Assembly (NCBI GenBank): GCA_900769115.1
Contig: CAAGFJ010000095.1
Location: 1 to 37,434, forward strand
Direction: 5' to 3'
Source: Lachnospiraceae bacterium
GTDB taxonomy: Bacteria > Bacillota > Clostridia > Lachnospirales > Lachnospiraceae
Length of the DNA stretch: 37,434 nt
Shown: positions 24,612 to 31,878 of the stretch, piece after piece
Layout of the letters: the number at the start of each line of letters is the position of its first letter
How positions within the stretch are numbered: position 1 is the first letter of the stretch
Position numbers and translations under genes: made by a program
Notes under the pieces: model-generated
What the model was told of the DNA's origin: nothing
Database searches by the model: none
The model's input: the letters and a program-made list of their open reading frames with translations, nothing else

Positions 24612-26120
24612 ATGAAGAACTTACGCAACAGACACATTTCTTTTCTAACCGTATGTATGATGCTGTTATTCGGACTTCTTGCCTTTCCAGTCACATCACA
24701 CGCAGCCACACAGGATATCACTGTGAAGAATGGAGAAGAACTTACAATTCCGCTCTATATCGGAGATACCGGAACGATCAATCCGGATCTAACCACGATT
24801 ACTATTCCTCCACAGGATACATATCCGGACACAGACTCTGACGATTCCGATAACGAATTGCCCGATAACCCGGATAAAGCAAAGCAGAACGCACAGGCTT
24901 ACCTGGATTCCCTGCATTTTGAATATACCGAATCATCCTCTTCCACAGTGTTGGAATTCGATACCCAGACGCACCAATACAAGGCACTCCAGCCTGGTAC
25001 GGCGAGCGTAACCGTCCGTGCCTATGAGCCAAATGACACCTGGAATTACTATCCGGTATTTACCGCTACGATCACCTTTACGGTACGAGTGGATATGACA
25101 AATGTTACATTATCCCAGAATTCCTATACGGCTTATCTCAGTCCAATGTATCAATATGGTAAGAAAAAGCCTTATTACAACAATGGCTACGTTGAATTTC
25201 AGATTGGCATTAACAGCAGCTATGTATTCGGTGCCGAAACCACTTCCAGCTATTATGATTCCTACACAGATAATGATCTATGGAATTATACTTACACACA
25301 GTCTGACACGGTACATATGAATCTGTCGCTGAGTAACAATATTCTGTATGTAAGTGCTTATCTATATAAGAATACAAGCAATGTGATACAGTCAACAATC
25401 ACATTGACTCTCTGCGATAAAGTATTCAACATTCCGGTTACTATTCTGCCTCTCAACATCTCCGATCAATCCCTTCTTCTGGTAAAGGGCAAGAAAAAGG
25501 CATTGACTGTTACCGGTACAACCGAAGCCGTTCAATGGATCTCAACGAATCCAAAAGTTGCTACGGTCAGCAGTAAGGGTGTCATCAAGGGCAAAAAGAC
25601 CGGCAACTGTGTCATCATCGGAAAAGTAGGCAATGCCTATGTCGGCTGTGCTGTCAGTGTAACCACCTCGCAGCTTAAGAAGGTTGCAACCTATGCCTCC
25701 TATATGGGAACCCATTGGACTTACAGCCAGGCAAAGCGAACCCAGACCGGATACTACGACTGCAGCGCTCTTGTGTGGAAGGCTTACCGGAAATATTCCC
25801 GTGTCAATTTTGGTTCATCCGGTTATCCAGGTGTTGCATTAAGTGAAGCCAAATGGTGTAATGCCCATAACAAGATGATCAAAGGTGGCTTCCGATATAA
25901 AAAGGTCCGCAAAATGCAATATAATCCTGGTGATCTCGTCTTCAAATCAACCAACATGAAGAAAAAGTATGCCGATATCTACCACGTTGAGATGATTACC
26001 GGCTACTACTGCTATGGGGTATCTTCTACCGGTACGCCATACATCGCCCTGACCTGGGGTGCGCGCGGTCCGAGTTACGGTGCGGAGGAAGGTTCTTTAC
26101 TCGGTCGTCCTATGAAATAA
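24612..26120 (+). CDS. Exported protein with Ig-like BIG2 domain and NlpC/P60-type hydrolase domain
   Basis: 502 residues. A signal peptide with an A-x-A-like site (SHAAT) ends at about residue 31. The middle is an Asp/Pro-rich and Tyr/Ser-rich beta region. A BIG2 Ig-like domain covers about 285-360 (LLLVKGKKKALTVTG, WISTNPKVATVSSKGVIKG). The C-terminal domain has the NlpC/P60 cysteine motif YYDCSALVWKAY (C384) and a His in DIYHVEMITGYY (H458). This fits a secreted cysteine peptidase that cuts peptidoglycan stem peptides. The frame is open upstream, but GAGGAGAG and the signal peptide fix the start here. It is convergent with a second NlpC/P60-type gene and shares its terminator. Confidence 0.87.
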   Translation: MKNLRNRHISFLTVCMMLLFGLLAFPVTSHAATQDITVKNGEELTIPLYIGDTGTINPDLTTITIPPQDTYPDTDSDDSDNELPDNPDKAKQNAQAYLDSLHFEYTESSSSTVLEFDTQTHQYKALQPGTASVTVRAYEPNDTWNYYPVFTATITFTVRVDMTNVTLSQNSYTAYLSPMYQYGKKKPYYNNGYVEFQIGINSSYVFGAETTSSYYDSYTDNDLWNYTYTQSDTVHMNLSLSNNILYVSAYLYKNTSNVIQSTITLTLCDKVFNIPVTILPLNISDQSLLLVKGKKKALTVTGTTEAVQWISTNPKVATVSSKGVIKGKKTGNCVIIGKVGNAYVGCAVSVTTSQLKKVATYASYMGTHWTYSQAKRTQTGYYDCSALVWKAYRKYSRVNFGSSGYPGVALSEAKWCNAHNKMIKGGFRYKKVRKMQYNPGDLVFKSTNMKKKYADIYHVEMITGYYCYGVSSTGTPYIALTWGARGPSYGAEEGSLLGRPMK

Positions 26121-26139
26121 CAACAATATGAATCTATGC

Positions 26140-26179
26140 AAAATGGCTGGTAACAGATATCTCTGTCACCAGCCATTTT
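26140..26179. terminator. Strong bidirectional terminator between two NlpC/P60-type genes
   Basis: AAAATGGCTGGT (26140-26151) pairs perfectly with ACCAGCCATTTT (26168-26179), and an inner ACAGA/TCTGT stem closes the loop. Both outer ends provide T-tracts, so it serves the convergent genes ending at 26120 and 26184. Confidence 0.88.
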
Positions 26180-26183
26180 AACT

Positions 26184-27317
26184 CTATTCCTCAAAAAGAT
26201 CTTTCAACACACTTGCTGCATCCATATTCTGATACCCGTCCGGATCGGATAACACAACATCCTCCCCAGTCGTTTTCCAGCGCATCTGTGCATAATGCGA
26301 CAAATAAGAAGTTCCTTTTCCCACATTGGGATAGCGGTTATACCAGTTTTTATAATATCTCTTCATATACTTCGCAGCTAACCGGTATGCCTCACTTTTC
26401 ACTTTGCCCTGCTGTGTAGCGGTTCCACTGATCTGAACTCCTGCCGGAGAAGAATGTACCAGCACTACGCTGCCATCCTTACACTGTCCAATCACGATAT
26501 ACACATGACCACAGCAGGAGCAGGTGGAACTCATAATGTCCCCAGCCCGGTGATCTGCCACCTTCTGCCGTTCCACATAAGTACCCCAGTCCATATCGGC
26601 AAACTTCTTTGCCTGCTTCGAAGCAGAATACACATAACCCTTACGGTTATCCTCCACATTCTGTATATTATACACGCACCATCCAACATAGCCGGAACAG
26701 TCTAACCCGTTATGGATCTGATAGCGGTAATCCTGGTAATTGTACCTTGCTGTCTTATTCTTCGCAAAGTTCCGCCAGCCTGCACTTATCCCAATCCTTC
26801 TTGCCTCTTTGCCAGCTCCGGTATCTGCCTTATTCCAGCCGCCACCCCATACGTACATTGTATTGCCAATCGGAGCAACTGCTGTCCGTAACAGATTCTT
26901 GATCGTTGACCGCCCCTGTATCGGCACGGTTGTAGATACTACTTTACTTGCAGTTCCATAGATACGCTTTCCTGACCGGTTCGTCCCATATGCCCTTACA
27001 TAGTAATAACAGGTGCTTCCTTTGTCTTTCCGGTTCAATATCAGTCTTGTCTTTGTGACATCTCCTGCCTCAAAAAATGATATACTGTCCGATTGTTTCG
27101 TGCCTTCATATACTTCATAGCCCTGTGCTCCTGTCACAGGTTCCCAGGATACGACAATCTGATCGCACACAGCAGTTGACATAACACCAAGTGGTTGTCT
27201 CTTTGAAAATGTACTTGCTGCTTTACTGTATAATACATGCAAATCAATCATACTACAAAGTATTCCAAGTGTTAACATAATATGACAAATAGTGTGATAT
27301 TGTTGCTTCCTACTCAT
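26184..27317 (-). CDS. Exported Fn3-like plus NlpC/P60-type wall protein
   Basis: 377 residues. An N-terminal hydrophobic segment (about 8-30) is a signal peptide or anchor. About 42-132 is a fibronectin-III-like domain (DQIVVSWEPVTGAQGYEVYE, CYYYVRAYGTN). The C-terminal domain has GLDCSGYVGWCVY (C207) and a His in CSCCGHVYIVIGQ (H271), the NlpC/P60 dyad, followed by a typical SSPAGVQISG region. Predicted to cleave peptidoglycan cross-links outside the membrane. Its ATG overlaps the S1-protein stop by 8 bp (ATGAGTAG), so a secreted wall enzyme is co-translated with a cytosolic RNA-binding protein. The four-residue CSCC cluster before the active-site His is unusual for an exported enzyme. Confidence 0.85.
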   Translation of the reverse strand: MSRKQQYHTICHIMLTLGILCSMIDLHVLYSKAASTFSKRQPLGVMSTAVCDQIVVSWEPVTGAQGYEVYEGTKQSDSISFFEAGDVTKTRLILNRKDKGSTCYYYVRAYGTNRSGKRIYGTASKVVSTTVPIQGRSTIKNLLRTAVAPIGNTMYVWGGGWNKADTGAGKEARRIGISAGWRNFAKNKTARYNYQDYRYQIHNGLDCSGYVGWCVYNIQNVEDNRKGYVYSASKQAKKFADMDWGTYVERQKVADHRAGDIMSSTCSCCGHVYIVIGQCKDGSVVLVHSSPAGVQISGTATQQGKVKSEAYRLAAKYMKRYYKNWYNRYPNVGKGTSYLSHYAQMRWKTTGEDVVLSDPDGYQNMDAASVLKDLFEE

Positions 27318-28218
27318 CTAACTTCAACCCTGCTAACAGTGATCCGAACGGATTATTCGGAATCTCCTCACACCGGTAATCAAAATCCTCAATCACATCC
27401 GTCACAATGTCTGAGGTATTCGTCTCCACATCCCGGATACTTAAACTGATCTTTCCATCCTTAACCTCTAGCACCTTCACCTTTACTTTCTGACCAACGG
27501 ATAACACCTCGGATGGTTTCTTGATCCGTTTCATACAGATCTTGGAGATATGTACCAGGCCGGTCAACCCATTATCCATCTGTACAAAAGCACCATATGG
27601 CATCAGGGATTCTACCGTTCCCTCAAAAACAGACCCCGGAACGATCATCGCCATCTTCTCCCGGTCATGCTCTGCCTCGCGTTCCTTTAATACAGCTTTT
27701 ACAGAAAGTACCAGTTTTTCCTTTGCTGCATCTGCCGTAATCACCTTTGCCTCTACCTGCTTACCGATATATTCCTCTGTATTCTCCACAAAATTAAGTG
27801 CCAGCTGGGATGCCGGAATAAATGCACGTATTCCCTCTAAATAAGCAACGACTCCTGCATTGACGCTCTCCTTAATCTTAACCGTGACAACCGTCTCATC
27901 CTCTAACATCTTAACAAGCTTATCCCAGGCAGATGCTTCATTTGCCTCCTTCATGGAAAGCTTCACATTACCTCTGCCATCATCCGTCTCGATCACGACC
28001 GCCTCTACGCTGTCTCCAATCTTCAGATCACGCATTGCTGAAAAGTCCGGATCGTCCGATAACTCTGTAAGTGGAATAACACCCGGTGCATAATATCCCA
28101 AATCAAGCGTAACCTCCTCATCATTGATATCTACGATCATTCCCCGGATCACTTCTCCCTCTTTAATGACCCGAAATGAATTCGTCAACTCCTGTTCATA
28201 ATCTTTCATTGATTCCAT
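27310..28218 (-). CDS. Three-domain S1 RNA-binding protein (RpsA-like)
   Basis: 302 residues with three S1 OB-fold domains at about 20-95 (GEVIRGMIVDINDEEVTLDL), 108-180 and 197-266 (GSVFEGTVESLMPYGAFVQM, DNGLTGLVHISKI). The third domain is closest to consensus. A short acidic tail follows (FDYRCEEIPNNPFGSLLAG). Full ribosomal protein S1 has four to six domains, so this is a short relative of the type found in Firmicutes, where it may bind mRNA or ribosomes. GGAGGACATAG precedes the ATG. It forms a two-gene unit with the NlpC/P60-type gene. Confidence 0.9.
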   Translation of the reverse strand: MESMKDYEQELTNSFRVIKEGEVIRGMIVDINDEEVTLDLGYYAPGVIPLTELSDDPDFSAMRDLKIGDSVEAVVIETDDGRGNVKLSMKEANEASAWDKLVKMLEDETVVTVKIKESVNAGVVAYLEGIRAFIPASQLALNFVENTEEYIGKQVEAKVITADAAKEKLVLSVKAVLKEREAEHDREKMAMIVPGSVFEGTVESLMPYGAFVQMDNGLTGLVHISKICMKRIKKPSEVLSVGQKVKVKVLEVKDGKISLSIRDVETNTSDIVTDVIEDFDYRCEEIPNNPFGSLLAGLKLDE

Positions 28219-28344
28219 ATACTATGTCCTCCTGCTTAAATGCTATAAAACATCTTATTGGGGTCAAGCCGCATCCGTCTTATTATACCGCTCTCCCCTC
28301 TCCCTATCATAGCAAAGATGTATTTTTCCTGCAATCCTTTTGTC

Positions 28345-28371
28345 ACACCCTGATACTCCTCGCATATTATA
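28345..28371 (+). promoter_or_regulatory. Possible sigma-K-like promoter of the Cys-rich protein
   Basis: GCATATTATA at 28362-28371 fits the mother-cell sigma-K -10 pattern GCATANNNTA exactly, and an AC at 28345-28346 sits 16 nt ahead of CATA, as the -35 requires. A housekeeping reading (TTGTCA at 28340, TATTAT at 28365) is also possible but needs a 19-nt spacer. The ribosome site GGAGG lies about 20 nt downstream of the -10. Confidence 0.35.
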
Positions 28372-28401
28372 ACAGTGTAAAGATATTTGGAGGAATTCCT
28401 T

Positions 28402-28641
28402 ATGGGTGACTTATCTGCAACAGGATGCTGCGGTGGCGGCGGATTTGGCGGTAACAACTGCTGCTGGATCATCATTTTACTTCTTCTTTGTGGCAACTGC
28501 GGCAATGACTGCGGTAATGGTTTCTTCGGAGGCGATGGATGTGGCGGAGGTAATAGCTGCTGCTGGATCATCATTCTGCTTCTCCTTTGCAGCTGCTGTG
28601 GTAACAGCTCTAACAATTCCGGCTGTGGCTGCGGATGCTAA
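28402..28641 (+). CDS. Small Cys/Gly-rich protein with duplicated hydrophobic core
   Basis: 79 residues with 16 cysteines. A block of about 33 residues occurs twice, each copy holding CCWIIILLLLC (residues 20-30 and 53-63) flanked by Gly/Asn/Cys-rich linkers. It ends GCGCGC. It resembles the clostridial proteins annotated as chorion-class high-cysteine protein, and in general shape the small Gly-rich YjcZ-type spore-associated proteins. The start is ATG at 28402 with GGAGG 9 nt upstream; a preceding in-frame start is poorer. It has its own promoter and a strong terminator, so it is monocistronic. A structural, cross-linked or membrane-lining role is plausible but not shown. Confidence 0.8.
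   Translation: MGDLSATGCCGGGGFGGNNCCWIIILLLLCGNCGNDCGNGFFGGDGCGGGNSCCWIIILLLLCSCCGNSSNNSGCGCGC
28452..28590 (+). repeat. Tandem 99-nt in-frame duplication inside the Cys-rich gene
   Basis: The stretch starting CTGCTGCTGGATCATCATT at 28458 recurs at 28557, an offset of 99 nt (33 codons). Identity is high in the core CCWIIILLLLC part and drifts in the linkers. This is direct evidence that the gene grew by duplication of one unit. Confidence 0.85.
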
Positions 28642-28700
28642 TTCTCTTTAACCTGCGAAATAGCTGCCATTACCAGTTTGATTTCTAATCCCGGCAGCAA

Positions 28701-28734
28701 AAGGGCTATCGTACTATTCGGTACGATAGCCCTT
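28701..28734. terminator. Strong bidirectional terminator
   Basis: AAGGGCTATCGTAC (28701-28714) pairs perfectly with GTACGATAGCCCTT (28721-28734) around a TATTCG loop, a 14-bp stem. It separates the Cys-rich gene (ends 28641) from the convergent carboxyltransferase gene (ends 28744) and has short T/A tracts on both sides. Confidence 0.9.
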
Positions 28735-28743
28735 ATCTTGTCT

Positions 28744-30231
28744 CTATACTGGTGGATTCGTATGTTTCTTCTCAACCAAAACAGTCGCCGGCTTTCCTAT
28801 TAACCGGATCAGATCCTGATATAACACCTGCCGTGTACGTTCCGGTGCAATCTCAGCATCCACAAAGTGTCTGTTTAACACCATGTCACTATTCATATAC
28901 TTTTTCTGATATTCTGCCAATTGTTCGCGTAAATATTCTTTCTTCTCTATCCCTTCTAACTTTGAAAGCTGACTATGACTGATCACAGCAACCGCGCCCT
29001 CTGCCTTCATAACCGCAACCTCTACATCCGGCCACACATATGAACGATCTGCCCCTAACTGTTTGCATCCTAAGAAAATATATGGTCCACCATAAGCCTT
29101 ACGCAGGATAACGGTCAACTTAATTGTCGTTGCATTCGCATACGCATGTATCATCTTTGCTCCATGCCGGATCAGTCCTCTATATTCCTGTTCCGCCTCC
29201 ATCACAAACCCGGTAGAATCCGCAAATGTCAGAATCGGAATATTATAACAATCACAATACTGGACAAACCGCGCTGCTTTATCCGAACTATCCACATCAA
29301 TTGAACCATTCTGATATAACGTCTGGCTTGCCACAACTCCCACCGTAATTCCACCTAATTTACCGAATCCAACTACGATATTCTTTGCAAACTCCTTATG
29401 TACTTCTATAAAAGTATCCTCATCTAATATCTCCTGAATAACGGGAACGACATCATATTCCTCCTGCTGATCCTTCGGAAGCAAACACCGGATATCAGAA
29501 ATATCCTTCTCGTGGTAGGAATCCGTCCGGTAGCCCCGTTCTTTTCCGTAACATGGTGGCAACAGATCAACCAGCTTCCGAACCTGTTCGTAACATTCCC
29601 TCTCCGTCCGCATTCGAAAATGTGCCACACCGCTCTTCGTTGCATGAATTTCTGCACCACCTAATTCTTCAATCAGATAATCCGTTCCCTGTACTTCATT
29701 GATCACCTTCGCTCCCGTAACAAACAGATTGCTGATCTTATCAATCGTAAACACAAAGTCCGTAAGTCCCGGTGAGTACACTGCACCGCCTGCACAGGTT
29801 CCGGCAATAATTGCAATCTGAGGAATCACACCCGACGCCATAGTATTCATACGGAACAATTCTCCACATCCGGCAACTGCTGCCGCACCTTCCTGTATTC
29901 TTGCACCTCCCCCATCATAAATTCCAATGATCGGCTTTCTCTGTATAATCGCCTCTTCGATAATTGCTATGATCTGCTGACTATGCTGATAACCAAAGGT
30001 TCCTCCCATATGTGTAAAATCCTGTCCATAAAAATATACCCTCTGTCCATATATATTACCATATCCCGTAATTACACCATCATATCCCCGTTTCCCGCCG
30101 TTATCTATTTGCGGATAATACTCTATAAAGCTATCCCTGTCAAATAATAACCGGATCCGCTCAATAATATGCAGCTTTTCCCTATTGTGCTGCTTACTAA
30201 TACTATATGGATTCACCTGCTCTAAATACAT
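28744..30231 (-). CDS. Biotin-dependent carboxyltransferase / acyl-CoA decarboxylase large subunit
   Basis: 495 residues of two crotonase-like carboxyltransferase domains. The first has the acyl-CoA oxyanion motif GGGARIQEG (107-115) with CAGGAVYSPGL. The second has AYGGPYIFLGCKQLGADRSYVWP. The layout matches propionyl-CoA carboxylase beta and the alpha subunit (MmdA) of methylmalonyl-CoA decarboxylase, which moves CO2 between an acyl-CoA and biotin. At 495 residues it is a little shorter than the usual 510-520. No biotin carrier, biotin carboxylase or membrane decarboxylase gene lies next to it, so its partner must be elsewhere and the substrate cannot be named. TAGGAGG precedes the ATG. Confidence 0.85.
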   Translation of the reverse strand: MYLEQVNPYSISKQHNREKLHIIERIRLLFDRDSFIEYYPQIDNGGKRGYDGVITGYGNIYGQRVYFYGQDFTHMGGTFGYQHSQQIIAIIEEAIIQRKPIIGIYDGGGARIQEGAAAVAGCGELFRMNTMASGVIPQIAIIAGTCAGGAVYSPGLTDFVFTIDKISNLFVTGAKVINEVQGTDYLIEELGGAEIHATKSGVAHFRMRTERECYEQVRKLVDLLPPCYGKERGYRTDSYHEKDISDIRCLLPKDQQEEYDVVPVIQEILDEDTFIEVHKEFAKNIVVGFGKLGGITVGVVASQTLYQNGSIDVDSSDKAARFVQYCDCYNIPILTFADSTGFVMEAEQEYRGLIRHGAKMIHAYANATTIKLTVILRKAYGGPYIFLGCKQLGADRSYVWPDVEVAVMKAEGAVAVISHSQLSKLEGIEKKEYLREQLAEYQKKYMNSDMVLNRHFVDAEIAPERTRQVLYQDLIRLIGKPATVLVEKKHTNPPV

Positions 30232-30244
30232 TCTTCCTCCTATC

Positions 30245-30263
30245 GGAAAACCAGATGTTTTCC
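30245..30263 (-). other. Leader hairpin of the carboxyltransferase mRNA
   Basis: GGAAAAC (30245-30251) and GTTTTCC (30257-30263) form a 7-bp stem just upstream of the TAGGAGG ribosome site of the gene starting at 30231. The rest of the 212-nt divergent gap (30232-30443) is AT-rich with no convincing promoter beyond a weak minus-strand TTGCAG-N18-TATGAT. Confidence 0.35.
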
Positions 30264-30443
30264 TCTCTTATCATTACGCATTTATCCATATTCTATCATA
30301 AGCCCCGCGGAAAGAAAACTGCAATCTGCCATGCAAAATATATGTTTTCAAAATACAATTAAGCATTCCCTTTTTCTTCTATCTATAGTAAAATAATACA
30401 TAGTATGCAAACGTAATTATGACAGAAAGAAGAGGATAACATT

Positions 30444-31109
30444 ATGTCGATCATTCGACCCATTCAATCTACAGATTCTTATACCTATTCGGTCACTCCA
30501 ACGAAGGAAGCTTCTAATTTTGACCAGGTATTGCAACAGGAAACGATCATCTATGCAGACGCTGCAGATGATACCACTTTTATGAATGCCCAGGGGGTTG
30601 TTGTCACCCCGCCTGTGGATGCCACTGCATCCGTTGCAGCTGCCACTTCAACCAATGGTACTACTGCACCGGCAGATCTAGAACCCATTTTTGAACAGGC
30701 CGCACAGCAATATGGTATCAGCAAAGATCTCCTGAAGGCAGTTGCCAAAGCAGAATCTAACTTCAACCCATCTGTTGTATCTTCTGCGGGTGCAATCGGT
30801 GTGATGCAGCTTATGCCGGATACCGCCAAAAGTCTCGGCGTTACCAACCCTTATGATGCCACAGAGAATATTATGGGTGGTGCAAGATATCTTTCCCAGT
30901 TGTTATCCCAATATAACGGAGATACTTCATTGGCATTGGCTGCTTATAATGCCGGTTCCGGTAACGTAGCCAAATACGGCGGCATCCCGCCATTCAAGGA
31001 GACCCAGAATTATGTAAACAAGGTATTAACAGATGCCGGAATCGAAAGAACCTCCGATGCTGCTACTATCTATGCGGTCGCTGCAAACAGTGCTACCCAT
31101 ACTCTGTAA
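30444..31109 (+). CDS. Lytic transglycosylase (SLT domain) without signal peptide
   Basis: 221 residues. The goose-lysozyme-like SLT domain covers about 78-195: catalytic Glu in KAVAKAESNFNP (E104), then SAGAIGVMQLMPDTA, and ALAAYNAGSGNVAKYGG. It cleaves the glycan backbone of peptidoglycan, leaving 1,6-anhydro ends. The N-terminal 75 residues are Ser/Thr/Ala-rich and have no hydrophobic segment, so no Sec signal is visible. The same is known for some Firmicute transglycosylases of the CwlQ type, and flagellum-linked export is one option. AGAGGA precedes the ATG. It lies 46 nt upstream of the ABC operon and may share its transcript. Confidence 0.88.
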   Translation: MSIIRPIQSTDSYTYSVTPTKEASNFDQVLQQETIIYADAADDTTFMNAQGVVVTPPVDATASVAAATSTNGTTAPADLEPIFEQAAQQYGISKDLLKAVAKAESNFNPSVVSSAGAIGVMQLMPDTAKSLGVTNPYDATENIMGGARYLSQLLSQYNGDTSLALAAYNAGSGNVAKYGGIPPFKETQNYVNKVLTDAGIERTSDAATIYAVAANSATHTL

Positions 31110-31155
31110 CTATGCTGCCGAATAACCAGTCTTTATACCCAGAAAGGATATTCCC

Positions 31156-31878
31156 ATGATTCAGATTGAACATGTAACCAAAACATATAACAATGCTGTA
31201 CGAGCGGTTGACCAGTTGAACCTGACTGTTAATAACGGTGAGATTGTCGGATTCATCGGACCAAACGGTGCAGGCAAGACAACCACCATTAAGATATTGA
31301 CCGGTATTCTGAAACCGGATTCCGGCTCGGTCATCATTGACCATTATGACATGTCCAAAGAACCATTGAAGGCCAAGCAGGCAATCGGATACATTGCCGA
31401 CAGCCCGGATATGTTTCTCCGACTGAAAGGAATCGAATTCATGAATCTGATCTCTGATATCTACAAAGTTCCAACTGATGTCAGACGCGAACGGATTCAG
31501 ACATTTGCGAACCGCTTTGACCTTACTGATGTCTTAGACGAGCCAATGCAGAATTATTCCCACGGTATGCGTCAGAAAATGATGGTTGCTGCTGCATTAG
31601 TACATGATCCTGCTGTGTGGATCTTAGACGAACCATTAACCGGCTTAGATCCGAAGTCCGCATTTGCTCTTAAGAATATGATGCGTGAACATGCAGACGC
31701 CGGCAATTCTGTTCTCTTCTCTACTCATGTGTTAGAAGTAGCAGAAAAGTTATGTGACAAAGTCATTATTATTAACCATGGCAAGACGCTCTTCTATGGA
31801 ACTTTAGATGAACTGACTGCCCGCTACCCGGATATGGATCTGGAAAGGATCTTTTTGGAGATGACTGCCCATGAATAG
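31156..31878 (+). CDS. ABC transporter ATP-binding protein
   Basis: A 240-residue stand-alone ATPase. Walker A GPNGAGKTT is at 35-43, the signature reads YSHGMRQKMMVAAALVHDP, Walker B is VWILDEPLTGLDP and the switch is FSTHVLEVAEKL. There is no C-terminal extension, unlike the ATPase at 18872. AAAGGA precedes the ATG. The last 8 bp overlap the permease gene (ATGAATAG), so the two form one transporter. The substrate is unknown; exporters of this shape move lipids, peptides or antibiotics. Confidence 0.93.
   Translation: MIQIEHVTKTYNNAVRAVDQLNLTVNNGEIVGFIGPNGAGKTTTIKILTGILKPDSGSVIIDHYDMSKEPLKAKQAIGYIADSPDMFLRLKGIEFMNLISDIYKVPTDVRRERIQTFANRFDLTDVLDEPMQNYSHGMRQKMMVAAALVHDPAVWILDEPLTGLDPKSAFALKNMMREHADAGNSVLFSTHVLEVAEKLCDKVIIINHGKTLFYGTLDELTARYPDMDLERIFLEMTAHE

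Noticed and set aside
28406..28651. Ala/Val-rich frame overlapping the Cys-rich gene
   Set aside because: A shifted reading of the same repeats, without its own ribosome site; the Cys-rich frame has GGAGG and a family resemblance.
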